This document shows positions 16,091-24,000 of a DNA stretch of 43,271 bases, one piece after another. The notes beneath the pieces were generated by a model that was given only the letters and a program-made list of their open reading frames with translations, had not been told where the DNA came from and made no database searches. Made by a program: the position numbers and the translations under genes. The stretch's first letter is position 1. Every line of letters begins with the position of its first letter. The DNA is taken from assembly GCA_964648365.1 (NCBI GenBank), contig CAZYLK010000029.1:1-43271 (forward strand). The letters are read 5' to 3'. This DNA comes from SURF-32 sp964648365. Lineage in GTDB: Bacteria > Planctomycetota > Phycisphaerae > UBA1845.

Positions 16091-16257
16091 GGGAGGGAGT
16101 GAGGGAGTGAGGAGTAAAAGAAGCGAGATCGCCAGCCGACCGACAACACGTCGCTCTGTCTGCTTTTCTCGTCCTGCCTTGCCATCGAATCTTCCAGAAC
16201 AGCCGTACTCATCCGCGTCCTCTGCTCTTCCCTTACTCGCTTAGTCCCTTACTCCCT
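16091..16257. repeat. Purine/pyrimidine inverted element, copy 1 (bamA-skp junction)
   Basis: A purine arm built of GGGAGTGA-like units (16091-16120) and a pyrimidine arm with CCCTTACTCCCT (16225-16257) flank about 100 nt. The arms are imperfectly complementary. Related elements lie at 23756-24000 and 27867-28016. This copy fills nearly all the DNA between the bamA stop and the skp start. Confidence 0.65.
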
Positions 16258-16267
16258 GATTCATTTG

Positions 16268-18631
16268 CTAGAAGAACGACGTGCCGATGAAGAAGCTGAA
16301 AATCCGCTCGTCGTCGTCCGGACCCTTCAGCACCGGCAGCGCCAGATCCAGTTCGATCGGGATGGGGCCAAGCTGCGGCACGGTCAGGCGCACGCCGAAG
16401 CCGATCGACGCCCGCCAGTCGCGAATCGCCACGCTCGACTCGACCGTTCCCATGTCGGTAAACAGCACGCCCCGAAGAATTTCGCCGTACAGCGGGAAGA
16501 CGTATTCCGCGCCGCACAGCAGCAGAAAGTCGCCGCCGATCGGCGTGTCGTCCAGTCCCTGGCGCGGGCTGATGCCGCGGAAGTCGAAGCCGCGGATCGT
16601 CCCGATGCCGCCGGCATAGTATCGCTCGAAGACCGGCGCGTCGCCGAGAATCAACCCCGTCTCCGCACGCAGCGAGAAGACGCTCTTGCGGCCGAGCAGG
16701 TCCGTCCCCACCGTCCGATGCCAGTTGTAGCCGGCCGAGAACTTGCCGAAGGCGTGGTCGCCGCCGAGGGCGCCGGCCTGTTCATAGGAGAATCGAAGCC
16801 GATCACCGGTCGTCGGGGAAAAGCGATTGTCCGTGCGATCCAGAACCAGCGAGCCTTTCACGCTGGTCAGCGCGTTGCTGCCCTCCACGTCGCGCACGTC
16901 GCGCGGGGCGAACAGGTCAAGATCGCGCACGCTCACGTTCTCGCCGCGAAACGCGATTTCCCCCGCCCAGCGGCGCAGCCAGCCGCGCTCGAACCGCTTG
17001 CCGAAGCTGACGTTCCCGCCGGCCCGGCGCTCTTCGTAGGCTTCACGCTCGCGGGTGAACATGTACAGACTGGTGCCGAAGGTGATCGGCCGGTCGAACA
17101 GGTACGGTTCGGTAAAGTCGATGCGGAACCGCGTCACTTCGGTGCCCGGCTCCGCCTCCAGCCGCAACCGCTGCCCCCCGCCGTGAAACGACCGGAGTTT
17201 CAGGAATTCCGAAAACGTGCGCGGCGTGTCGGTGATGTCAAAGTTGTGGATGTCGAGAATCAGCGAGCCGAGCAGGCCGCTGTCGCTGGTCACGCCGAAG
17301 CCGAAGATCACGTCGCCGGCCTTGTCGGATTCTTCCACGTCGATCAGCACGTCGCGCACGCCCGGCTCGTCGCCCATCGGGGTGATGCGGGCGGAGGAGA
17401 AGACCTGCGAGCTGCGCAGCCGCTCTTCCGCGTCGCGGGCGGCCGACAGGCTGAACAGATCGTCCGGAGGATAGAGATCCAGCGCCCGGCGAACCACCTT
17501 GTCCTTCGTGTCGCGATTGCCGCGCACCACGATCTCGCCGACGCGAAACTGTTCGCCCTCCTCGACCTGGAACGTCACCACCACCTTGCGCGGCTCGAGC
17601 GAGAAGATGCGCACGGCCCGCACGGCAGCGTAGATGTAGCCGAAGTCGCCGTAGCGCGTCTGGATCGTCCGCACGTCCTCGTCGACCACCGGCGGTTTGA
17701 CCCAGTCGTCGGTTCGCGACTGAATGACGCGGAGCAACTCCTCGTTCGAGTAGACGGTGTTGCCTTCGAATCGGATGTCTTCGATCGTATAGCGATCGCC
17801 TTCCACGATGGTAAAGGTCAGGTGCAGGTCGCCCGGCTTGTCGCCGGCTTCCACGCGATGCGTCACCTGCGCGTCCAGGAACCCCTCCCCGCGGAAGTAG
17901 GTCTGGATGCGCGCCACGTCGTTCTCGACCCGATCCTGATCGAACAGGCCGTCGCGGAAGATCCACAGCGCCGTTTTCGTCTCGATACGCTTGCGCAATT
18001 CGCTGACCGGCAGCGAATCGCACCCTTCAAAAAGAATCTTGCGCACGCGCACGCGCGGGCCTTCGTCGATCGTGTAAACGACCTCCCCCGTCTCCAGCGC
18101 CGCCTCGTCCACCTGCACGGAAACCTGCCCGTAGCCCTTTTCGCGATAGAGCGCCAGGATCGCCTCGACGCCTTCGCGGACGGCGAAATCGTCCAGCCGG
18201 TCATCTTCGCGGATGAGGATGGCGTCGCGCAGTTTCTTGTCGCCGATCTTCGAGTTGCCCACGAACCGGACGCCCGTCACGCGCTTACGCGGACGGACCT
18301 CGAACACGACCGTCGCCCCGTCGTCGCCCGGCTCGATGACGTACGCGGCCGTGACGAAGCGCCCCGTCCGGATCAGCCGCGCAACGTCCTGATCCAGCGC
18401 GGCGGCATCGACAGGATCCCCCGGCTTCACGCGAACGACACCGCGCGCGAAGACCTCCTGCGCCTCGTCCATGCCGGTGAACCGGACGGCGGCGACGGTA
18501 TCCGAACCGGGGGGTGCGGCCGGCGCGTCCTCCTGACCCGGCGCGGGCGCGCCGGCGACAAGCACTCCGATGACGGCCAGGTGGAAACACCCGCCGTGTG
18601 GGATACGCCTCATGCGTGCTCGTTGTTGCAT
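16268..18631 (-). CDS. bamA: BamA, outer-membrane protein assembly factor
   Basis: A 787-residue Omp85 protein that inserts beta-barrel proteins into the outer membrane. After the signal peptide (FHLAVIGVLVAGAPAPG) come five POTRA domains (about 40-430), ending with segments such as VEEGDRYTIEDIRFEGNTVY, then a C-terminal 16-strand barrel (about 440-787). The barrel's conserved IRGF loop is present (GTIRGFDFRG, near residue 676), and the chain ends in an aromatic residue (FFIGTSFF), as required for barrel insertion. The length is normal. It is the first gene of the minus-strand skp-lpxD-lpxC/fabZ-lpxA set; a second Met at 18613 is an alternative start. It supports a true outer membrane in this organism. 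Confidence 0.96.
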   Translation of the reverse strand: MQQRARMRRIPHGGCFHLAVIGVLVAGAPAPGQEDAPAAPPGSDTVAAVRFTGMDEAQEVFARGVVRVKPGDPVDAAALDQDVARLIRTGRFVTAAYVIEPGDDGATVVFEVRPRKRVTGVRFVGNSKIGDKKLRDAILIREDDRLDDFAVREGVEAILALYREKGYGQVSVQVDEAALETGEVVYTIDEGPRVRVRKILFEGCDSLPVSELRKRIETKTALWIFRDGLFDQDRVENDVARIQTYFRGEGFLDAQVTHRVEAGDKPGDLHLTFTIVEGDRYTIEDIRFEGNTVYSNEELLRVIQSRTDDWVKPPVVDEDVRTIQTRYGDFGYIYAAVRAVRIFSLEPRKVVVTFQVEEGEQFRVGEIVVRGNRDTKDKVVRRALDLYPPDDLFSLSAARDAEERLRSSQVFSSARITPMGDEPGVRDVLIDVEESDKAGDVIFGFGVTSDSGLLGSLILDIHNFDITDTPRTFSEFLKLRSFHGGGQRLRLEAEPGTEVTRFRIDFTEPYLFDRPITFGTSLYMFTREREAYEERRAGGNVSFGKRFERGWLRRWAGEIAFRGENVSVRDLDLFAPRDVRDVEGSNALTSVKGSLVLDRTDNRFSPTTGDRLRFSYEQAGALGGDHAFGKFSAGYNWHRTVGTDLLGRKSVFSLRAETGLILGDAPVFERYYAGGIGTIRGFDFRGISPRQGLDDTPIGGDFLLLCGAEYVFPLYGEILRGVLFTDMGTVESSVAIRDWRASIGFGVRLTVPQLGPIPIELDLALPVLKGPDDDERIFSFFIGTSFF

Positions 18632-18738
18632 CGCGTCGCCGAACGAGAGCCTTCGGAATCAAGACCGACCGCGCCGGGGCGGCATCCTACCGGTTCGCGC
18701 GGCAGCGGGCAAAGCACCGGGCCTGCGGCGCACCCGCG

Positions 18739-18984
18739 TCACGTCGCCGGGGTCTTGTGCGTTCCGTCGCACCACGGGTCGGTCGCGGTCCGAAGGCACT
18801 GGCAGACGGACTTCCGACACGGCTCCGTGATCTCCACCACGGTGGGCACCACGCCCGTGCCTTCGCGCGCGTGCGAGCCGTCGCAATACGGCAGCTTCGC
18901 CGAGTGCCCGCAGCGGCAGTAGGCCTTCCGTCCGGGCGTCTCTTCAACCACAAGCGGGCGATCGCCCCGTTTCACATCCGCCAT
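18739..18984 (-). CDS. Two-motif CDGSH iron-sulfur protein
   Basis: An 81-residue protein with two CDGSH motifs, CRCGHSAKLPYCDGSH (Cys23, Cys25, Cys34, His38) and CQCLRTATDPWCDGTH (Cys61, Cys63, Cys72, His76). Each should ligate a 2Fe-2S cluster by three Cys and one His, as in mitoNEET-type proteins; the two-motif bacterial form is typical. No membrane anchor is present. GGAG lies seven bases before the ATG. The physiological role of such proteins in bacteria is not settled, but redox sensing or cluster transfer is usual. It follows the aquaporin gene by 98 bp on the same strand, with thiol peroxidase upstream of that, which suggests a redox theme. A longer frame to 19785 is an artefact of the aquaporin shadow. 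Confidence 0.92.
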   Translation of the reverse strand: MADVKRGDRPLVVEETPGRKAYCRCGHSAKLPYCDGSHAREGTGVVPTVVEITEPCRKSVCQCLRTATDPWCDGTHKTPAT

Positions 18985-19082
18985 GAATCTGGCTCCAAAA
19001 CCGTCGATCGCCGACCGCCCGTGCATTGGGCCGCGCCGGCCCTCGCCGCGGGTCGCATCCGGACGCCCCGCGCACGACGCCG

Positions 19083-19721
19083 TCAGGCATCGCCTGGATT
19101 CTGCATCTTGAACACCATTGCCGCCAGCGCTCCCCCGGCGAAGGGGCCGACGAGGTAGATCCACACCTGGGAGAACGACCCGCCGCCGGACATCGCATGG
19201 AGAATCGTCGGCCCCAGCCCCACGGCCGGGTTGAATGCGCCGCCGGAAACCGGCCCGGCCGCGAACGCCGCCACCACCACGGTGAATCCGATCGCCAGTC
19301 CGTAGTAGGAATTGCCCGCCGTCGACTTGGCAGTGGCCGTGTTCAGCACGACCAGACACAGCGCGAAGGTGAACAGCAACTCCGCCACCACTGCCGGCGC
19401 GGCGCCGATGCCCGCGCCCGGCGCCGGCGCGAACGTGTCCCCCTTCATGTACTGCACCGCCAGCGCGGCGACGAAGGCGCCGGCCACCTGGGAGATCATG
19501 TAGGGGACGGCCTGAGCCGGCGCGAGCTTGCCGCGCAGGAGCACGGCGAGCGTGACGGCCGGGTTGTAGTGCGCGCCTGAGACGTGCCCGCCCATGTAGA
19601 CCATGATCATCAGTGCCGCCCCGATCGCCAGGGGCGCCATCGGCTCCTTCCCGAGGACGGTCAGACCGATGGTCAGAACAAGGAAAAACGTTCCGATGAA
19701 CTCCGTGACGTAATTCTTCAC
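19083..19721 (-). CDS. MIP/aquaporin-family channel with a non-standard second NPA region
   Basis: A 212-residue, six-helix major intrinsic protein. Both half-helix motifs are visible: GAHYNPAVTLA (near residue 50) and GGAFNPAVGLGP (near residue 173). In water and glycerol channels the second motif is NPAR, whose Arg forms the selectivity filter; here it is Val. The length is short for the family but complete. Loss of that Arg is expected to relax selectivity, so the transported solute cannot be predicted (water, hydrogen peroxide, ammonia, urea or gases are all possible). The GTG start at 19721 is preceded by GGAGAG. An inverted repeat lies just upstream (19738-19781). Confidence 0.9.
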   Translation of the reverse strand: MKNYVTEFIGTFFLVLTIGLTVLGKEPMAPLAIGAALMIMVYMGGHVSGAHYNPAVTLAVLLRGKLAPAQAVPYMISQVAGAFVAALAVQYMKGDTFAPAPGAGIGAAPAVVAELLFTFALCLVVLNTATAKSTAGNSYYGLAIGFTVVVAAFAAGPVSGGAFNPAVGLGPTILHAMSGGGSFSQVWIYLVGPFAGGALAAMVFKMQNPGDA

Positions 19722-20079
19722 GTTGGCTCTCTCCGCCGATTCGGGTGCGGACCTCCGCGCCGGACGCCGACCACCCGAATCTCAACTACGAGGACGACCG
19801 CGGCGAACGCCGCGGCGGACGGACGGGCTGGGTGTGCCGCCTGCGACATCCCCCCAACCGTCGCGGCAGAATTGAGCAAGCCTGCCGCCAGCTTGAACGA
19901 CAAACCGCTTCCTGGGGCGGGGTGTTCGCCCGCCGCCGGATATTCCCGCAGCACGACGCGCGCCGGCGCGGAGCTTCCCCCTCGCCGCCGGAACCTGACG
20001 TGCGCACCTGACGCGCCCCCTCGCGCGCGTCCCATCCTCGCCACGCCGCGCGGTGACGGGGAGCGCAACGGAGCTTACC
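19722..20079. other. Intergenic stretch with leader hairpin upstream of the channel gene
   Basis: About 358 bp between thiol peroxidase and the aquaporin-family gene, both minus strand. No gene is supported. The only clear structure is the 10-bp inverted repeat at 19738-19781. Confidence 0.5.
19738..19781 (-). promoter_or_regulatory. Perfect 10-bp inverted repeat in the leader of the channel gene
   Basis: GATTCGGGTG (19738-19747) and CACCCGAATC (19772-19781) are perfect inverse complements separated by 24 nt, starting 17 nt upstream of the GTG of the aquaporin-family gene and close to its ribosome-binding site. It could act as an operator pair or an RNA hairpin. Confidence 0.45.
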
Positions 20080-20586
20080 TCAACACGAACGAGCGCACGC
20101 CAGCACGGCGTCGTAGTTCGGGTGGTCCGCCACCTCGGGCACGTACTCGGCGTAGCGGATGGTGCCACCCGCATCGACCACGAACACCGCCCGGCACTCG
20201 ACGCGCAGGTCGGGGATCAGCGTGCCGTAGGCCTGACCGAAGCTGGTGCTGCGGTGGTCGCTGAGGACGCGAAACTTCTCCCGGTCGATGCCCTCGGCGC
20301 CGCAGAAACGCCCCTGCGCGGTCGGCAGGTCACAACTGATGGTGTAGAAGTCGACGCCGGTCATCTGGGCGGCCGCCTCGTTGAACTTCTTGGTCTGCTG
20401 CGCGCAGACAGGGGTATCGAGCGACGGAACCACGCTGAAGATGCGCGTCTTGCCGCCGGTCTCGCTGATCTTGACCGTGTCCACCAGCGACTTGCTGAGC
20501 GTGGCGTCCGGGGCCTTGTCGCCCGGCTTGAGCTGCGGGCCCGCCAGGTTGAGAGGGTTGCCCTTGAGGGTACAGGTTCGGCTCAT
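20080..20586 (-). CDS. tpx: Tpx, thiol peroxidase
   Basis: A 168-residue atypical 2-Cys peroxiredoxin that reduces peroxides with thioredoxin. The peroxidatic Cys61 in SLDTPVCAQQ and the resolving Cys95 in GRFCGAEG are at the same numbers as in E. coli Tpx. The start MSRTCTLKGNPLNLAGPQLK matches the family, and GGAG lies about eight bases before the ATG. The C-terminus ends ARSC with extra cysteines, which is unusual but short. It is on the same strand as the channel and CDGSH genes; a shared oxidative-stress role is plausible but not proved. Confidence 0.96.
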   Translation of the reverse strand: MSRTCTLKGNPLNLAGPQLKPGDKAPDATLSKSLVDTVKISETGGKTRIFSVVPSLDTPVCAQQTKKFNEAAAQMTGVDFYTISCDLPTAQGRFCGAEGIDREKFRVLSDHRSTSFGQAYGTLIPDLRVECRAVFVVDAGGTIRYAEYVPEVADHPNYDAVLACARSC

Positions 20587-20802
20587 CGTGCTTCTCCGCT
20601 TATCAGTCCTGTGGGTGGATGGATCTCATCGCTTCGACTGTCCGGCCGCGGCTGACCACCGCGCCGCCAACCGGAGCGCAGCCTACTTCCCGCCGGGCAG
20701 GGGGTCAACGAAGCGACGAACGCCGACCGACGCCCGCAGAACCCGGCCCGTCCGCCGCCGGCCCGTCCTTCTCCGGTCTGGTCGCTCGGTCGTCGAAATC
20801 AC

Positions 20803-20832
20803 TTGATTCCGAACCCGCCGATCGGATAGACT
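20803..20832 (+). promoter_or_regulatory. Candidate sigma-70 promoter
   Basis: TTGATT (20803-20808), 18-nt spacer, TAGACT (20827-20832). Predicted start near 20839, leaving a leader of about 180 nt before the ATG at 21022. Confidence 0.4.
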
Positions 20833-20907
20833 GCAAGCGACCTGGGGGTGGTCGACGCATTCGCGGGCCCAGGCCGGATAAGTTGGAAGTGTGTTTGGTG
20901 TCTGACC

Positions 20908-20934
20908 GGCGCCACGAGTCGCCTTGGTGGCGCC
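20908..20934 (+). promoter_or_regulatory. Leader hairpin of the secreted Cys-rich protein gene
   Basis: GGCGCCAC (20908-20915) pairs perfectly with GTGGCGCC (20927-20934) across an 11-nt loop. There is no U-tract, so it is not a terminator. It lies inside the predicted 5' leader. Confidence 0.35.
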
Positions 20935-21021
20935 GTCGTCGGTTCGGACGAGGAGGGTTCCCGCGCCTGTCGGTGCGTACCGGCGGATGACGGGCGGCCC
21001 ATTTTCGAGGAGGAGCTTGTC

Positions 21022-21747
21022 ATGCAGCAGTGGTTGAAGGGTCTGTTGGGGTGCGCGGTCGCCGTCCTGTTGGCGGCGCCGGTGGTGGCCGACGATCTCG
21101 TCGAGGAATTCGGTGATCCGTTCGGCGATTATCAGGGTCGCTGGCTGTATCAGAACTCGAACCTCAACAGCTACTATCACGCGACCGGCAACTGCGATAT
21201 CAACTATCGCGGCAACAACACGTGCGGTATCTGGATTGCCGACTGTCAGGAGTGCGGTTGCGGTGTCGGCGGCAACGAAGCCAACATCATCTTCAAGCCG
21301 GAGTTCGGGGCGACCATCACGGACATCAGCTTCGATTTCTCCGGTTACAACGCAACCGGTCTGCGCGTCTATGACATGGACGACAACGTCCTGCTGGACG
21401 TCGTTCCGGTGCTCACGCGGAACCCCTGCGTCGGCGAAAACTACAGCGCCTCCAGCGGCAATGGCGTCAGCCGTATCCAGATCGTCAGCGACGGTCAGGT
21501 CGAAGGCAACACGGCCATGGACAACTTCAAGGTCACCACGGGGGCCGTCGGCTGCGGCTACACCATCAAGAAGAGCAAGTCCAAGGGCGGCTGCGAGAAC
21601 TGCCCGGACGTCGGCGGCTCCATCAACAGCGGCGCCGATTGCAATGACGTGAAGGACTGCGACAAGAAGTACAAGACGACGATCGCCTGCCCGGGCGGCG
21701 GCCCCGGCACCTGCAAGGTCAAGGGCAAGCGCAGCTCCTGCGGCTGA
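21022..21747 (+). CDS. Secreted protein with C-terminal eight-cysteine domain
   Basis: A 241-residue exported protein. The signal peptide (LKGLLGCAVAVLLAAPVVA) is followed by a beta-rich domain (about 25-175) with DFSGYNATGLRVYDMDDNVL, which resembles adhesion-like or PEP-CTERM-associated beta-sandwich domains but has no identified function. Residues 178-240 form a Cys/Lys-rich domain, C-x12-C-x2-C-x12-C-x5-C-x9-C-x7-C-x8-C, shared with the protein at 35991-37028. The ATG at 21022 has GAGGAG eight bases upstream; the frame continues up to 20848 but lacks a signal there. A strong terminator follows. It is likely an abundant monocistronic surface or secreted protein. Confidence 0.8.
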   Translation: MQQWLKGLLGCAVAVLLAAPVVADDLVEEFGDPFGDYQGRWLYQNSNLNSYYHATGNCDINYRGNNTCGIWIADCQECGCGVGGNEANIIFKPEFGATITDISFDFSGYNATGLRVYDMDDNVLLDVVPVLTRNPCVGENYSASSGNGVSRIQIVSDGQVEGNTAMDNFKVTTGAVGCGYTIKKSKSKGGCENCPDVGGSINSGADCNDVKDCDKKYKTTIACPGGGPGTCKVKGKRSSCG

Positions 21748-21812
21748 TCCTGCAATCGACGCTCGCCAGCGTGTGATCACATCACATCCGGCGGGACCGT
21801 ACCTGTAACGCG

Positions 21813-21850
21813 AGAGCGGATCCCACCGCAGGTGTGGGATCCGCTCTTTT
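21813..21850 (+). terminator. Strong rho-independent terminator
   Basis: A perfect 14-bp stem (AGAGCGGATCCCAC with its complement), 7-nt loop and TTTT follow the stop at 21747 by about 65 nt. Confidence 0.88.
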
Positions 21851-21871
21851 GCTTTCGAGGACAGCGATCCG

Positions 21872-22498
21872 CTATTCCTTATCGCCCTTCTTGTCCTTCG
21901 CCGGGTACTTCTTGTCCAGAACCTTGTTCCACGCCTCCAGCTTGTCTTTCTGCTTTTCGAACAGATCCTTCGTGTCCCCATCGATGGTCACCGAAGTCAT
22001 CTTGTCGCCGCCCTTGATCTTGTTGACCACGTCCTGACCCTCGACCACCTTGCCGAAGACGGTGTGCTTGCCGTCCAGCCACGGGGTGGCCTTGTGCGTG
22101 ATGAAGAACTGGCTTCCGTTGGTGCCGGGCCCGGCGTTGGCCATCGACAGGATGCCGGCGGAACTGTGCTTGAGCGTCTTGTCGAACTCGTCCGCAAACT
22201 CGTACCCCGGCCCGCCCGCGCCGGTGCCCTGCGGATCGCCGCCCTGGATCATGAAATCATTGATGACGCGGTGGAACTTCAGCCCGTCGTAGAAGCCCCG
22301 CTGAGCCAGGTTGGCGAAGTTGGCCACCGTCATCGGCGTTTTGTCGGCGAACAGCTCCAGCTTGATCTTGCCGCGCTCGGTGTCGATCACGGCATAGAGC
22401 TTCTTTTCTTTGCTCTCGTCCGAGGTCTTGTCGTCCTGGGCAATCGCGGCTCGACCGCATCCCAGCAACACGCATGCGCTGACGATGGTTCTAAGCAT
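21872..22498 (-). CDS. Exported cyclophilin-type peptidyl-prolyl isomerase
   Basis: A 208-residue cis-trans prolyl isomerase. A signal (MLRTIVSACVLLGCGRAAIA, possibly a lipobox at Cys14) is followed by the cyclophilin fold from about residue 34: ERGKIKLELF, FHRVINDFMIQGGDP, the active-site region MANAGPGTNGSQFFIT and LDGKHTVFGKVVEGQDVV. The C-terminal tail is Lys/Asp-rich. It should help fold envelope proteins outside the cytoplasm. The start at 22498 has AAGGAG nine bases upstream and a second ATG three codons earlier is crowded by it. It is convergent with the 21-kb gene across the terminator. Confidence 0.94.
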   Translation of the reverse strand: MLRTIVSACVLLGCGRAAIAQDDKTSDESKEKKLYAVIDTERGKIKLELFADKTPMTVANFANLAQRGFYDGLKFHRVINDFMIQGGDPQGTGAGGPGYEFADEFDKTLKHSSAGILSMANAGPGTNGSQFFITHKATPWLDGKHTVFGKVVEGQDVVNKIKGGDKMTSVTIDGDTKDLFEKQKDKLEAWNKVLDKKYPAKDKKGDKE

Positions 22499-22698
22499 GA
22501 CAATCATCTCCTTGTGTGGGCAGGCCGTCGAAACGACGGCGCATCCGCTGTGGCGCCGGCGCTCGCCGGCGACTTCACGGGCTGGCAGCCCGTACGACAC
22601 CTGATCCAACAGGCCATCCTGTCGCGCGGGCGTGACAGAGCCCGACGCGACGCACATCCGCTCCGCGGCCGGGCCTGCGCCGACCGCGGGCGGGGATT
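22499..22698. other. Short intergenic stretch with palindromic repeats
   Basis: Contains GC-rich palindromes such as GGCGCCGGCGCTCGCCGGCG and CGGGCTGGCAGCCCG (22550-22590), of the REP-like type seen elsewhere in the window. It separates the permease 3' end from the cyclophilin start. Confidence 0.5.
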
Positions 22699-23739
22699 CT
22701 ACCGCAAATCCAGCCGCCGCAACCCCGCGTCGACCAGGCTCGCGCCGAGAATCACGCCGCCAAGGACGACCTTCTGCCAGAAGTGCTCGACGTGCATAAG
22801 GTTGAGGCTGTTGTTGAGCACGCCGATGATCAGTGCCCCCACGAGCGTGCCCGGGACGCTGCCGCGGCCGCCGAAGAGGCTCGTGCCGCCCACCACCACG
22901 GCCGCGATGACGTTCAGCTCCCACATGTCACCGACCTTGGGATCCCCCGCCATCAGTTTGCCCAGATGAAGGACGCCCGCCAGGCCGGCCAGAGCGCCGG
23001 TGATGACGTACACGGCCAGTTTGGTCCGCCGAACGGCGATGCCCGCCAGCCGAGCGGCCTCCTCATTGCTGCCCACCGCAATGACGCCGCGGCCGAAGAC
23101 GGTGCGCGACAGCAGCACCGTGGCGGCCGCGCACACGATCAGCATGATGAAGACCGGCACCGGGATCAGCCGGCCCAGCACCGACTCGAACAGGAAGCCG
23201 CGACCGAGCCAGCGCAGCTCCGCGGGCAGTTCGTAGACCGGCTGGCCATCGCAGAGGATGAACGCAAACCCGCGCGCCATCAGCATGGCGGCGAGCGTCA
23301 CAATGAAGGGCGGAATGGCGAATCGGGCAACGATCGATCCCGACGCCGCGCCGATCCCCCCCCCGGCAGCAATGCCCGCAAGCATTCCCAGCGCGATCGC
23401 AGCAATCGTCGACGCGTCGCCCAGCGAACGCATCACTACCGCCGCCACGACGCCGGTGAACGCAACCAGCGACCCCACCGACAAGTCGATGCCGCCGGTG
23501 ACGATCACCAGCGTCATGCCGAACGCGATGAGCGCCTCGAACGAGACCTGGCGCAGTACGTTGATAAGGTTGTCCACGCCCGCGAACTGCCCGTCGGTAA
23601 CAATCGACGCCGCCACCACCAGCGCCACCAGGATCACCGGCATGCGCAAGGCGACCAGCCAGCGCAGCCAGACACGAGCCCGCCGCACGCCGATGTCGCC
23701 GGTGAATGTGGGGGGTGAGGTTTGTTGCAGGTCGGTCAT
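22699..23739 (-). CDS. Sugar-type ABC transporter permease (RbsC-like)
   Basis: A 346-residue integral membrane permease of the ribose/xylose/galactose (branched, BPD_transp_2) type, with about 8-10 hydrophobic helices. Family signatures include GMTLVIVTGGIDLSVGS (near residue 75) and AVGSNEEAARLAGI with the downstream EAA-like cytoplasmic segment (near 225), then GGTSLFGGRGSVPGTLVGA. It follows the RbsA-like ATPase on the same strand but is separated from it by 224 bp of repeat. No periplasmic binding protein is encoded nearby, so the substrate is unknown. Confidence 0.94.
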   Translation of the reverse strand: MTDLQQTSPPTFTGDIGVRRARVWLRWLVALRMPVILVALVVAASIVTDGQFAGVDNLINVLRQVSFEALIAFGMTLVIVTGGIDLSVGSLVAFTGVVAAVVMRSLGDASTIAAIALGMLAGIAAGGGIGAASGSIVARFAIPPFIVTLAAMLMARGFAFILCDGQPVYELPAELRWLGRGFLFESVLGRLIPVPVFIMLIVCAAATVLLSRTVFGRGVIAVGSNEEAARLAGIAVRRTKLAVYVITGALAGLAGVLHLGKLMAGDPKVGDMWELNVIAAVVVGGTSLFGGRGSVPGTLVGALIIGVLNNSLNLMHVEHFWQKVVLGGVILGASLVDAGLRRLDLR

Positions 23740-23755
23740 GCAGATTCTCGGTCAT

Positions 23756-24000
23756 GGGAGGGAAGAAGGGAGTGAGGGAATGAGGGAGTAAGGGAGTAAG
23801 GGAGTAAGGGAGTAAGAGGAGAGGGAAGAACGGAGAGCGGTGCTGGATGTTTTCTTGCCTCATCTCCGAATTTCCCTATTCCCTATTCCCTATTCCCTAT
23901 TCCCTATTCCCTATCCCCTATTCCCTATTCCCTATTCGCCATTCGACATTCGACATTCTTTCTTCATTCGTTATTCGCTATTCGCCATTCGCTATTCTCT
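23756..24000. repeat. Purine/pyrimidine element with TTCCCTA heptad array, copy 2
   Basis: Purine arm (23756-23828) with repeated GGGAGTAA units, then a pyrimidine arm with about eight TTCCCTA heptads (23872-23928) followed by degenerate heptads with TTCGCCA and GCTATTC variants up to about 24000. The ATPase reading frame ends inside this array: its stop codon is at 23964, and its last residues (ENSEWRIANNE) are encoded by repeat sequence. Confidence 0.85.

Larger units (their letters stand above)
20587..21021. other. Intergenic stretch with promoter and leader hairpin for the 21-kb gene
   Basis: About 435 bp between the divergent tpx and secreted-protein genes. It contains a plausible sigma-70 promoter (20803-20832), a leader hairpin (20908-20934) and the ribosome-binding site GAGGAG before 21022. 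No gene is supported, although the frame of the downstream gene is open from 20848. Confidence 0.5.

Noticed and set aside
16265..18922. An 885-codon open frame on the plus strand
   Set aside because: It is the antisense of bamA, whose motifs and barrel are clear. The open frame is a by-product of high GC and codon bias.
20848..21021. An N-terminal extension of the 21-kb secreted protein
   Set aside because: The frame is open but the signal peptide begins at 21022, directly after GAGGAG; the upstream region holds the promoter and leader hairpin.
23872..23928. Possible CRISPR array
   Set aside because: The units are seven-base heptads with no spacers and no cas genes nearby, so it is a simple-sequence repeat.
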